Positions 19,409-27,432 of a stretch of 64,000 bases of DNA are shown here, piece after piece. A program made the position numbers and the translations under genes. This stretch comes from Variovorax sp. KBW07 (GTDB lineage Bacteria; Pseudomonadota; Gammaproteobacteria; Burkholderiales; Burkholderiaceae_C): contig NZ_QAJK01000024.1 of assembly GCF_003852515.1 (NCBI RefSeq), positions 68,564-132,563 on the forward strand, read 5' to 3'. Each line of letters begins with the position of its first letter. Position 1 is the stretch's first letter. The notes beneath the pieces were generated by a model. It was not told where the DNA came from and ran no database searches. It saw only the letters and a program-made list of their open reading frames with translations.

Positions 19409-20342
19409 CGCGCGCCGCCGCTTGCCGCCGCGTCTGCCTCGCTTGCGCCGTTGGCGCGACTGGCAGAGCCTGGCCTACCTGGTGCTGCTGCCCGCGCTCG
19501 TGGCGTGGCAATGGGTGCATGGCTTCAACCCGTGGCTGTATGCGCTGGTGCTGTTTCTTACGCTCGGCATCGGCGTGATTCACCACAACCACGTGCACCT
19601 GCGCATGTGGCGCGGCCGGCGAATGAACCGGCTGACCGACTTCTGGATCACGCTGCTGCAGGGGCACCCGACCTTCGTGTTCTGGCCCGCGCACGTGGCC
19701 AACCACCATCGGCACCGGCACGGGCCGAAAGACGTGGCGCGCACCTACCGTTTCGGCGGCGACACCAACCACTTGTGGGGCTACCTGCTGCATCCGTTCC
19801 AGGCGGTGTGGGTGCTGGTGCCGGTGTTTTTTTCATGGCTGGCCCGGCTGCGCATTCATCACCGCGGTGCCTGGCGCTATTGCGTGGCGCAGTACGCGCT
19901 GTGGCTGGCCAGTTGGGCGGTGCTGTTGGCGCTCGACTGGCGCAAGGCCTTGCTGTTCGTCATCGTGCCGCAGCTGCATGGCCTGCACTGGCTGCTGGCG
20001 ACCAACTACCTGCAGCACGCGCACGCCGACGGCCGCAAGACGCCGCGCAAAGGGGCGCCGGGCGATACCCCGGGGAGCGGACTGAACTACGCGCGCAATT
20101 TCGAGGGGCTGGTGAACCCCTTGCTGTTCAACATCGGCCTGCACACCGCACACCACGAGAACCCGCATGCCCATTGGTCCGAGCTCACGCACCTGCATCA
20201 CACGCGCTACCGCGCGCAGGTTGCCCCTGTGCTCAACGAGGGCGGGCTGGTGCCGTACATGGTGCGGGTCTTCGTGCTGGGGGCCGTGTGGCCGCGCTTT
20301 CGCAGCCGCTCGCTGATGCCTCCCGATTCTTCAATCACCTGA
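19392..20342 (+). CDS. Membrane fatty acid desaturase family protein
   Basis: About 316 residues with three histidine boxes: HHNHVH (about residue 60), HVANHHRHRHG (about 98-108) and HTAHHENPHAHW near residue 255. These are the di-iron ligands of membrane fatty acid desaturases and alkane hydroxylases. I chose the ATG at 19392, which overlaps the previous gene by 17 bases and begins a short arginine-rich cytosolic segment. It is four bases from the FabH-like gene. Two different di-iron desaturases side by side suggest successive modification of one acyl chain. Confidence 0.85.
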   Translation: MARPPDARRRLPPRLPRLRRWRDWQSLAYLVLLPALVAWQWVHGFNPWLYALVLFLTLGIGVIHHNHVHLRMWRGRRMNRLTDFWITLLQGHPTFVFWPAHVANHHRHRHGPKDVARTYRFGGDTNHLWGYLLHPFQAVWVLVPVFFSWLARLRIHHRGAWRYCVAQYALWLASWAVLLALDWRKALLFVIVPQLHGLHWLLATNYLQHAHADGRKTPRKGAPGDTPGSGLNYARNFEGLVNPLLFNIGLHTAHHENPHAHWSELTHLHHTRYRAQVAPVLNEGGLVPYMVRVFVLGAVWPRFRSRSLMPPDSSIT

Positions 20343-20346
20343 ACCC

Positions 20347-22275
20347 ATGCCCGTTTCATTCCAACGCGTCTACCTTGAAAGCGCCGGCTATTTCATGCCG
20401 GGCGAACCCATTCCCAACGAGCGCATGGACGCGTACATCGCGCCGCTCAACCGCATGTCGGAGCGCATCAAGCGGCGCATCCTGGCTGAAAACGGGATCC
20501 TCACGCGGCACTACGCCATCGATGCCGAAGGCGTGACGCAGCACACCAACGCGCAGCTGGCCGCCGGTGCCATCCGCGATTGCCTGCAGCGCGGCGCAAC
20601 CGACCTGTCGCGCGTTTCGCTGCTGGCCAGCGGATCGTCGGGCGGCGACACGCTGATGCCAGGCTTCGCCAACATGATCCAGGGCGAGCTCGCGGCGCAG
20701 CCGATGGAAACGCACTCGGTGCATGGCATCTGCGCGGCCGGCGTGTCGGCCATCCAGACGGCGGCGCAGGGCATCGAGCTGGGCGCGCACCGCACGGCCC
20801 TGGCGGTGGCGAGCGAGATGCCGTCGCGCCTGTTCAAGCGCTCGCGTTTTGCGGCGCGCGGCTACGAGACAGATTTCGACTCGCACTTCCTGCGCTGGAT
20901 GCTGTCCGATGGCGCGGGCGCACTGCTGCTGTCCGACGGTTCGCCGGCACTGGCCGGCGTGCCGGGGCTGCGCCTGAAACTGAAGTGGGTGCACCAGCGT
21001 GCCTTCTCGGGCGACTACCCGGTCTGCATGCAGCTCGGCCTGACCGAAGACCGCTCGCGCGGCCACCTCGATTTCGGCTCTTGGGCCGAGGCCGAAGCGG
21101 CCGGCGCGTTGTCGCTGCGGCAGGACATTCGACTGCTGCCGCACCTGTTCGACATCGGTATCCACGAATACGCGGGGCTGGTGCGCGACGGCTGGGTCGA
21201 TCCGAAGCGCATCGATCACTTCCTGTGCCACTACTCTTCGGAAAAATTCATCCCGGTGGTCGAAGACCTGATGGCGAAGGCCGACCTGTCGATTCCGCGT
21301 GAGCGCTGGTGGAGCAACCTGGCGTGGCGCGGCAACACCGGCGCCGCGTCGATCCTCGTGATGCTGGCCGAGTTCCTGCACACCAAGGCGCTGAAGCCGG
21401 GCGAGCAGATCTTCTGCTACGTGCCGGAGTCGGGCCGCTTCATGGCGGCGTACATGCTGCTCGAAGTCGAAGCGGTGGATGCGGTGCCGACAGCCGTGGC
21501 GCCCCGCGCAACGGTGGTTGCGGCGGCAATGCCCGACGACGACCTCGTCATCGCGCCCCCGCACGATCCGGCCGCCGCGCCCGAGGGCCTCGGCGCCTTG
21601 CTGACAGAACTGGCCGCCATCTGGCACGACTACCGCTCGCGCGTCTGGCGCACGCCGCTGATCCGCCAGATCCGCGAGCGCCGCTTCGCCTTGCCCGACT
21701 ACCTGAACTGGATGGAGCAGTGGGTGCCGCAGGTGCGCGAAGGCAGCCTGTGGATGCGCGAGGGCGCGGCTTCGCTGAGCGAGCCCTACCAAATGCTCGC
21801 GTCGCTGATCGACGTGCATGCGGGCGAGGAGCAGAACGACTTCAACATCCTGTTCGACGACTACAGGAAGGCCGGCGGCACCGTCCGGCAGATCGGCGAA
21901 TTGCGCCGCAACCCGGGCGGCGAGGCGCTCAACGCGTACCTGCACGGACTGGCCGCCACGCGCGACCCGATCGGCCTGCTGGGCGCCATCTACATCATCG
22001 AGGGAACGGGCCAGCGCATCGTGCCGGCGCTGTTGCCGCTCATCAAGGCGGGCCTGAAGCTGCCGCCCGATGCCTTCCGCTTTCTCGAGTACCACGGCCA
22101 CAACGACGAAAATCACCTGAGCCGCTGGCTCGTGGCGGTCGAGATGGTCATGGCCGTGGAAGGGCAGGCCCGCGCGGCCCGTCAGATCATCGACACGGCG
22201 CGCAACACGGCCGCGCTGTATTTGATGCAGTTCCAGCACATCACCGAACGAATGTCTCATGAGCCGAACGCCTGA
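20347..22275 (+). CDS. FabH-like 3-oxoacyl-ACP synthase fused to a heme-oxygenase-like helical domain
   Basis: A 642-residue protein, about twice the size of FabH. Residues 1-375 are a ketosynthase III with the triad C129 (HGICAAG), H295 (LCHYSSEK) and N330 (RGNTGAAS) intact, so it should condense or transfer acyl groups. A proline/alanine linker (about 380-415) leads to an all-helical region, residues 420-635. This has possible metal ligands in HAGEEQND (491-498), E552 and EYHGHNDENH (581-590), like heme-oxygenase-like di-iron oxidases and UndA. It ends inside the next gene (17-base overlap). The fused domain's call rests on motif style only. Confidence 0.78.
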   Translation: MPVSFQRVYLESAGYFMPGEPIPNERMDAYIAPLNRMSERIKRRILAENGILTRHYAIDAEGVTQHTNAQLAAGAIRDCLQRGATDLSRVSLLASGSSGGDTLMPGFANMIQGELAAQPMETHSVHGICAAGVSAIQTAAQGIELGAHRTALAVASEMPSRLFKRSRFAARGYETDFDSHFLRWMLSDGAGALLLSDGSPALAGVPGLRLKLKWVHQRAFSGDYPVCMQLGLTEDRSRGHLDFGSWAEAEAAGALSLRQDIRLLPHLFDIGIHEYAGLVRDGWVDPKRIDHFLCHYSSEKFIPVVEDLMAKADLSIPRERWWSNLAWRGNTGAASILVMLAEFLHTKALKPGEQIFCYVPESGRFMAAYMLLEVEAVDAVPTAVAPRATVVAAAMPDDDLVIAPPHDPAAAPEGLGALLTELAAIWHDYRSRVWRTPLIRQIRERRFALPDYLNWMEQWVPQVREGSLWMREGAASLSEPYQMLASLIDVHAGEEQNDFNILFDDYRKAGGTVRQIGELRRNPGGEALNAYLHGLAATRDPIGLLGAIYIIEGTGQRIVPALLPLIKAGLKLPPDAFRFLEYHGHNDENHLSRWLVAVEMVMAVEGQARAARQIIDTARNTAALYLMQFQHITERMSHEPNA

Positions 22276-23170
22276 ATTTCTGACGCAGGAACACGACGAA
22301 CGCGACCCCAGCCCATGGCTGGCGCTCTACCTCGACCAGAGCACGCCGCTGCCCGACAACGTCAAGTCGGCGTGGCTGGCCGATTCGAGCTCGGGCTCGC
22401 GGCAGTACCTGCTGCCGTTCCTGCGGCCCCTGGCTCGGCTGACGATCATCCTGATCCAGATCGTCAAGGTGTTCGTGCCGCGCAACTGGTCGCACTCGAA
22501 GCTGCTGCACCGCTTCCTGGCCTGGGGGCTGACGCGCTTCGTGTCGCCCGAGGCCAACTGGCTGATCCTGCGGCACTTTCACCTGGGCTCGCAGGTGCTG
22601 GCTTTCATCGGGCGCAATTCGCCCGCGCCCATTGCCACGAATCCGCTGGAGCCGGCGGACATCGACGCGCTGAAGGACGAGATGTTCCTCAAGCACGACC
22701 TGAACCTCTTCAATTTCGTGATTCGCCTGAACACGGCGCTGCGCGACAAGGGGCTGACGCTGTGCAAGGCCGAGAAGGTCGATTTCTCGATGATCAAGGA
22801 GCCGGGCCTGCGGCTGGAAGACATGCCGCACGGCAAGCTCAACTTCCTGGACCTGCAAAGCGCCATCGAGCTCTTCACGCCGCTCTACCAGCTGATGCTG
22901 ACCGACAACGATTTCTGGCGCGCGGCCAATTCCTTGCAACTGGACGAAACCATCGGCATCTACACGGCGACGCTGCTGAATGCGCCAGAACACCTGATCC
23001 TGGTCAACAACAAGCACCCGCTGGTGCCGCTGTCGACCCTGCGCGCGGGGCACCGCCTTGTGATCCACGGGCTGTCTACCGAAATGCTCCACAGCCTGCT
23101 CCAGCGGATGCAGGCGGCCCAGAAAGAAGGGGAGACCGAGACATCCCTGTACGAGCAGCCACTTGCATAG
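22259..23170 (+). CDS. Conserved protein of unknown function, lipid operon
   Basis: A 303-residue protein that I cannot assign to a known enzyme. It starts 17 bases inside the FabH-like gene and so is probably coupled to it. Residues 50-110 contain hydrophobic stretches (PFLRPLARLTIILIQIVKVFV and LLHRFLAWGLTRFV) that may be membrane-inserted or bind a lipid. A histidine pair in ILRHFHLGSQV and a KHDLNLFNFVIRLN segment follow. The conserved setting next to desaturases and a ketosynthase suggests a role in making or moving an acyl product. Confidence 0.75.
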   Translation: MSRTPEFLTQEHDERDPSPWLALYLDQSTPLPDNVKSAWLADSSSGSRQYLLPFLRPLARLTIILIQIVKVFVPRNWSHSKLLHRFLAWGLTRFVSPEANWLILRHFHLGSQVLAFIGRNSPAPIATNPLEPADIDALKDEMFLKHDLNLFNFVIRLNTALRDKGLTLCKAEKVDFSMIKEPGLRLEDMPHGKLNFLDLQSAIELFTPLYQLMLTDNDFWRAANSLQLDETIGIYTATLLNAPEHLILVNNKHPLVPLSTLRAGHRLVIHGLSTEMLHSLLQRMQAAQKEGETETSLYEQPLA

Positions 23171-23187
23171 GCGTATGCTGCCCCCAG

Positions 23188-23562
23188 ATGCAAACCATGA
23201 ACACGACCCGAAATCCGTCTCCAAAGACCGATCTGGCAGTGACCCAGGTGCTGGCTCAACTGCTTGAAAGGCTCGAACACAGCGCCGTGCCCGTCGGTGC
23301 CGAGCAATACCGCTCGGTGGTCGAGCACCTGGTGCACGAGTTCGAAGATGTCGCGCCCGGCGCCGATCTGGGCCGCTTGCTCGATGCCTATCCGGCTGCC
23401 TCCGAGGTCTACGAAAATATCAACTATCAACACGCCGGGCTGTGCCGCTCGGCGTTGGACGCTTCTCTCGCGGCTGAAGTCAGCGCCAGGGAAGCCATTG
23501 CACGCGCGATGACGCGCAGTGCCGAACCGAACAGCAAGGACAAGACGCATGGCGAAGGGTGA
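23188..23562 (+). CDS. Small hypothetical protein
   Basis: A 124-residue acidic, helical, soluble protein with no motif I recognise. The ATG at 23188 is 17 bases after the preceding stop; another ATG at 23197 is equally possible. The reading frame ends 14 bases inside the next small gene. Position suggests it is the sixth gene of the lipid run, but it may be a separate housekeeping unit with the following zinc-ribbon-like gene. Confidence 0.65.
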   Translation: MQTMNTTRNPSPKTDLAVTQVLAQLLERLEHSAVPVGAEQYRSVVEHLVHEFEDVAPGADLGRLLDAYPAASEVYENINYQHAGLCRSALDASLAAEVSAREAIARAMTRSAEPNSKDKTHGEG

Positions 23563-23788
23563 AGTGAAGACAGCAGTGGTGGCCGACGGCCTGCGCTACA
23601 AGACCAAGACCCCGGGGTCGCCTTTCCGCGCCTCGGCATCGTTCAGTGGCGCGACCATGTCCTGCTTCATGTGCGGCAAGCACCGCGTTCGCTCGCAACT
23701 GCGCACGCGCCAGGTGCTCGGAAAGTCGCAGACCGTCTGCGCGCCTTCGTGCAAGGCGCTCGACGAAGCACTGGCCGCGGCGGAATAA
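23549..23788 (+). CDS. Small protein with a zinc-ribbon-like cysteine pattern
   Basis: A 79-residue basic protein with two cysteine pairs, C-F-M-C at about residues 39-42 and C-A-P-S-C at about 64-68, arranged like a small zinc ribbon. Basic residues between them (KHRVRSQLRTRQ) could contact nucleic acid. Its ATG overlaps the preceding gene by 14 bases. Function unknown. Confidence 0.68.
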   Translation: MAKGEVKTAVVADGLRYKTKTPGSPFRASASFSGATMSCFMCGKHRVRSQLRTRQVLGKSQTVCAPSCKALDEALAAAE

Positions 23789-23799
23789 AAAACCATGCG

Positions 23800-23829
23800 C
23801 TCCTTGCTACCACGGCAGGGAGACGTTTT
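23800..23829 (+). terminator. Possible terminator after the lipid gene run
   Basis: An 8-bp stem with one G-T pair (CTCCTTGC / GCAGGGAG, loop TACCACG) lies 11 bases after the stop of the zinc-ribbon-like gene. It is followed by ACGTTTTGG. The short T run makes it a weak intrinsic terminator. Confidence 0.4.
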
Positions 23830-24026
23830 GGAGACATTTCCTCGCGGGCTTGTCGCTGATTGGCTTCCACATCCGCGCCAATAGATATACAGTTAGACAC
23901 AAATGATGCATGCACTTGCATGTATTGAAAAGTACTAATCTGTAGTCGATTTCCAATGAATTTGCAGCAAAGCCATTGGCGCCTCGTAATGGGCGCGGAT
24001 CTCAACGCTCGCAAAGGGGTTCAGCC

Positions 24027-24614
24027 ATGAGCAAGCCGCGCCATGTTGTCATGCAGGTGGTCAAGCGCTCGTCCGGCAGCGCCACCCACCATGTCGAATT
24101 CCTGATGGACGACAACTTTGCCGAGCGCTTGCGACAACTGCGCTCGCTGGTTCCGCCCTTGGGCAGCCTCAACAAACAGCGCGATCTGGTGATCGACAAG
24201 GTGCGGGTGCGCCTGCCCAACGCCATCTGGCGTTCGGGCAACGAGATCGACATCGACGGTGGCGTGGACGGCTCCTGCATCGTCATTGCCGCCGAGGGCT
24301 CGTTCAATTGCGGTGGCAAGGACCGCAAGACGCGCGAAAAACTCGTGACGTACAACTTCTCGATCGCGCGCTTGATCGAGTTGCATGGCGAGCGCCCGGA
24401 AGGCGAGACGCTCTACATCCGCGACGGCGTGTTCGCGAACGACGAGCCTGCTGAATCGCCGGCTGGCCGCTGGGTCACGTCGATGCACGAGCTCGAAGTG
24501 GTGATGCGCGTGCCCGACGCTCCGTCGGACTTCGACACGCTGCACGACCTCACGCTGCGCCCCGAGCACCAGCAAGCCGGCAACGGCGGCCCGGCGCGCG
24601 CCACCTTCTTCTGA
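24027..24614 (+). CDS. Hypothetical protein
   Basis: A 195-residue protein with no family I recognise. It is basic at the N-terminus, with beta-rich stretches (HHVEFLMDDNF, GSCIVIAAEGSFNCGG) and no signal peptide or membrane segment. The ATG at 24027 follows an AAAGGGG ribosome site. It sits alone after a 238-base spacer that is richer in A+T than its surroundings, and is convergent with the hydrolase gene 19 bases away. Codon use looks like the rest of the window, so recent transfer is not indicated by the coding part. Confidence 0.75.
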   Translation: MSKPRHVVMQVVKRSSGSATHHVEFLMDDNFAERLRQLRSLVPPLGSLNKQRDLVIDKVRVRLPNAIWRSGNEIDIDGGVDGSCIVIAAEGSFNCGGKDRKTREKLVTYNFSIARLIELHGERPEGETLYIRDGVFANDEPAESPAGRWVTSMHELEVVMRVPDAPSDFDTLHDLTLRPEHQQAGNGGPARATFF

Positions 24615-24633
24615 ACTCCTGAATTTGTCGGGC

Positions 24634-25479
24634 TTACCGGGCGGCTGCGGCCGCCTCGGGTGCCGCGCCCACGGGCGTGTACTGCGCGCGGTTCTCCACC
24701 AGCCAGCGCGCCGACAGGCTGCTGTCTTGCTGCGCCGGGTGGAAGTCCGCCCGCAGGTAGCTGCGCCAGCCGGCCAGGTTGCCGCGCAGCAGGCCGTCGC
24801 GGGCCAGCAAGATGCGCGCGGCGCTCTTCCAGGTCGACCATTTCCACAATTGCTTTTCGTGCCGCAGGTTGTCGACGGTCTGGCGCATCAGGTCGCCGAG
24901 GAACATGAGCGTCACGCGGCGGAACCAGCGCGTGCGCCACGCTTCGGAGCCATCCGCCGCCTTGTAGACATCGAAGGCGACCGACTTGTGCTCCAGCTCT
25001 TCGGCGCTGTGCCACAGCCACATGGTGCGCAGCCGTGGCTCGGCACCGTCCAGCACTTCGGGGCGGGCCAGCAGCCATTCGGCGAACATCGCCGTGAAGT
25101 GCTCGGTGGCTGCCGTGACCGCCAGCGCGTGGCGCGGGTCGGCGCCTTCCATCAAGGTCAGGCGCTTGCTGGCACGTGCGCTCCAGCTGTCGATCAGGCC
25201 CTGGTTTTCGAGGTGCGCGTTGAACAGCGAATGAATGCGGCGGTGCGTGGCTTCCTGGCCGATGAAGCCGCGCACGTCGGCGCGGTACTTTTCCTGCACC
25301 TCGGGCGGCAGCGTGGCCACGGCGTCGCGCACGGCATCGATGAAAAACTGCTCGCCGAAAGGAAAGCTCATCGACAGGGCGTTGAAGAAAGCGGTCGAGA
25401 ATGCATCGCCGCCGCACCAGTCGCGGGCAAACGGCGATTGCAGATCGATCAGAAGGCGGCGGACAACGAGTTCAGTCAT
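24634..25479 (-). CDS. Metal-dependent hydrolase family protein (diiron-like)
   Basis: A 281-residue soluble helical protein of the family annotated as 'predicted metal-dependent hydrolase'. Ferritin-like metal ligand pairs are visible: F-I-G-Q-E-A-T-H-R-R-I-H (about residues 72-83), ATEHF (about 124) and WHSAEELEHKSVAFDVY (about 155-171). The reaction is unknown. It is divergent from a TetR regulator, and the 129 bases between them hold two identical-pattern palindromes, so it is the likely target of that regulator. C-terminus is alanine-rich. Confidence 0.82.
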   Translation of the reverse strand: MTELVVRRLLIDLQSPFARDWCGGDAFSTAFFNALSMSFPFGEQFFIDAVRDAVATLPPEVQEKYRADVRGFIGQEATHRRIHSLFNAHLENQGLIDSWSARASKRLTLMEGADPRHALAVTAATEHFTAMFAEWLLARPEVLDGAEPRLRTMWLWHSAEELEHKSVAFDVYKAADGSEAWRTRWFRRVTLMFLGDLMRQTVDNLRHEKQLWKWSTWKSAARILLARDGLLRGNLAGWRSYLRADFHPAQQDSSLSARWLVENRAQYTPVGAAPEAAAAAR

Positions 25480-25524
25480 GAAAACAATCCTCGAAAAAAC
25501 ACGGGATGCGTGGGATGAATGGTT

Positions 25525-25540
25525 GGTACAACTGCGTACC
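25525..25540. promoter_or_regulatory. TetR-type operator, site 1
   Basis: GGTAC-N6-GTACC, flanked by TT on the left and GAG on the right. It lies between the divergent hydrolase and TetR genes. Site 2 at 25569 has the same arms, same spacer length and nearly the same flanks; the two are 44 bases apart, about four helical turns. Confidence 0.7.
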
Positions 25541-25568
25541 GAGTGCCTCCATGGTGCAATCGCGAGTT

Positions 25569-25584
25569 GGTACTGTCAAGTACC
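25569..25584. promoter_or_regulatory. TetR-type operator, site 2
   Basis: GGTAC-N6-GTACC with TT before and GAA after, 25 bases before the TetR start codon. Same face of the helix as site 1. Likely bound by the adjacent TetR protein for autoregulation. Confidence 0.7.
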
Positions 25585-25608
25585 GAAACGTAGGAAAATG
25601 TGCCGTTC

Positions 25609-26256
25609 ATGAGCGCCATCATCGAAAAGACCGCCATCGCCAAGCCGCCCAAGCCCGCTGAAGGCGCCGCGAACGAGCATTACGCCAGGCTGCTGCAGGG
25701 CATGGCGCATGCCGTGGCGGTCAAGGGCTACGCCGAGACCACCATTGCCGACATCGTGCGCGAAGCCGCCGTGTCGCGCCGCACTTTCTACGAACACTTC
25801 AGCACCAAGACCGAGTGCCTGATCGCGCTGTACGAAACCGCGAGCCGGCTCGCACTGCAGGCCGTGAGCGAGGCCTTCGACCCGGTGCAGCCCTGGCATG
25901 CGCAGGTCGAGCAGGCGATGACCGCGTATTTCGACTATCTGGCGCAAGACCCAGTGTTGCTGCGCACGCTCTTCGTCGAAATTCTCGGGCTGGGCATGCC
26001 CGGCCTCGTGGTGCGGCGCCGGGTGAACGACGAGATTGCGAGCTTCATCCAGATGGCGATCAACAGCAGCGGCGGTAACAGCAACGCCGAAGGCCCCGCC
26101 GCACACCTGACGAACGAAATGGCGATGACGGTGGTCGGCGGCATCAACGAACTGGTGCTGCAGTCCATCGAGCAGGACCGCGCGGGCGACCTGCGCGAAC
26201 TGGTCGGGCCCGCCACGCGGCTGGTGCGCGCGGTGGCCGACGAGAGCCGGCGCTGA
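25609..26256 (+). CDS. TetR/AcrR family transcriptional regulator
   Basis: A 215-residue repressor. The N-terminal helix-turn-helix is clear in YAETTIADIVREAAVSRRTFYEHFSTKTECL (about residues 45-75), the canonical TetR pattern. The C-terminal ligand domain is unassigned. The ATG at 25609 fits the spacing to the operators. It is divergent from the metal-dependent hydrolase and convergent with the exporter genes, so it more likely controls the hydrolase and itself than the exporter. Confidence 0.92.
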   Translation: MSAIIEKTAIAKPPKPAEGAANEHYARLLQGMAHAVAVKGYAETTIADIVREAAVSRRTFYEHFSTKTECLIALYETASRLALQAVSEAFDPVQPWHAQVEQAMTAYFDYLAQDPVLLRTLFVEILGLGMPGLVVRRRVNDEIASFIQMAINSSGGNSNAEGPAAHLTNEMAMTVVGGINELVLQSIEQDRAGDLRELVGPATRLVRAVADESRR

Positions 26257-26268
26257 GCGGCTAAGAGC

Positions 26269-27432
26269 CTAAGAGCGCTTGGCGGCAGCGCGTGGCGTGG
26301 CCGCAAGCCACAGCGTGAGCAGCCCCGCGAGCGCCAGCGCCAGCAACACGCCCAGGTAGGGCAGCACGTCATGCAGCGGCGCGCCCATCTGGTTGAGCCG
26401 CAGCGAGGCCTGGATGCCCGCCGTGCTCGGAAAGAGCCACCTCAGCGCCTGCAACGGCCCCGGCAAGGCCTCGACCGGCCATGAGAAGCCCGAGAGAAAC
26501 GCCATGGGCAATGCAGTGAACAGCAGCACCTGCAAGGCCCGCTCGCGGTCGCGGAACCAGCAGCCCAGCAGCAGGCCGAGCGTGCAGATCGCGGGCACGT
26601 AGAACGCGAGCAGCACCAGCGCTCCCCACGGATTGCCGCCGCGCGGGTAGTCCTGCAGGAAGAACACCCAGCCGAAGTAGAAAAGGCCGCTCAGGAAACC
26701 GAAGGCCGAGAGTGCGCCCAGTCGCCCCAGCCAGGCGCTCGCGGAGGCGCGCAGCCGGCCGGCTTCGGCCCATGTGCCGGCCAGCATGGCTACGCCCATC
26801 AGCAGCGTCTGCTGCAGGATCAGCAGCGCCACCGCCGGCACCACGTAGCTGCCATAGCCCTCGGTCGGGTTGAACAGCGCAACCAGCTGCGTGTTGAGCG
26901 GGCTGCGGCTGCGCGCCGCCTGGACGGCGCTTTGTCCACCGGCCTGCAGCTTGCGAATCTCGACACCCGCCGAGACCGTGCCGACCGCTTCCGAGAAGCC
27001 ATACAGCACCGCCTTGTTCAGCAGCGCGTAGGCGCCGTTGCCCTCGATGGTGACCACCGCAGAGGTGCCGCGCAGCACGTTGCGCTTGAGTTCGGCCGGC
27101 AGCAGCGCATAACCCTCGATCTCGCCGCGCCACAGCGCCTGCTGCGCCTCGCGCACGTCGGCCGTGACCATCCGCACGTCGAGGCGCGGATTGGCCATGG
27201 CAAAGCGCGCGATCTGCCGCGACAGCCCGCTGTGGTCCTGGTCGACCACGGCCACCGGCACGCGCGTCACCGCCTGCGTGCCATAGGGCCACGGGTAGAA
27301 GAAGCCGTAGATGATGGGTGCGAGCAGCATGATCAGCAGCACGCCCTTGTCGCGCAGGACCGCGAGCGCGGTGTCGCGCCAGGCTGCGCCCAGCCGGGTG
27401 CGGCTCGCGTCGGTCGTTGTTGTCGTCGCCAT
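26269..27432 (-). CDS. ABC-2 type permease (second of two)
   Basis: A 387-residue membrane protein of the YhhJ/ABC-2 permease family: one N-terminal helix (LIMLLAPIIYGFFYP), a large periplasmic domain starting PVAVVDQDHSGLSRQIARF, then about five C-terminal helices. Its start overlaps the stop of the previous permease by one base (TGATG). The two permeases probably form a heterodimer that receives substrate for the HlyD and TolC partners encoded upstream. No ATP-binding gene is present in the run. Last gene of the six-gene unit that starts with hppA. Confidence 0.87.
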   Translation of the reverse strand: MATTTTTDASRTRLGAAWRDTALAVLRDKGVLLIMLLAPIIYGFFYPWPYGTQAVTRVPVAVVDQDHSGLSRQIARFAMANPRLDVRMVTADVREAQQALWRGEIEGYALLPAELKRNVLRGTSAVVTIEGNGAYALLNKAVLYGFSEAVGTVSAGVEIRKLQAGGQSAVQAARSRSPLNTQLVALFNPTEGYGSYVVPAVALLILQQTLLMGVAMLAGTWAEAGRLRASASAWLGRLGALSAFGFLSGLFYFGWVFFLQDYPRGGNPWGALVLLAFYVPAICTLGLLLGCWFRDRERALQVLLFTALPMAFLSGFSWPVEALPGPLQALRWLFPSTAGIQASLRLNQMGAPLHDVLPYLGVLLALALAGLLTLWLAATPRAAAKRS

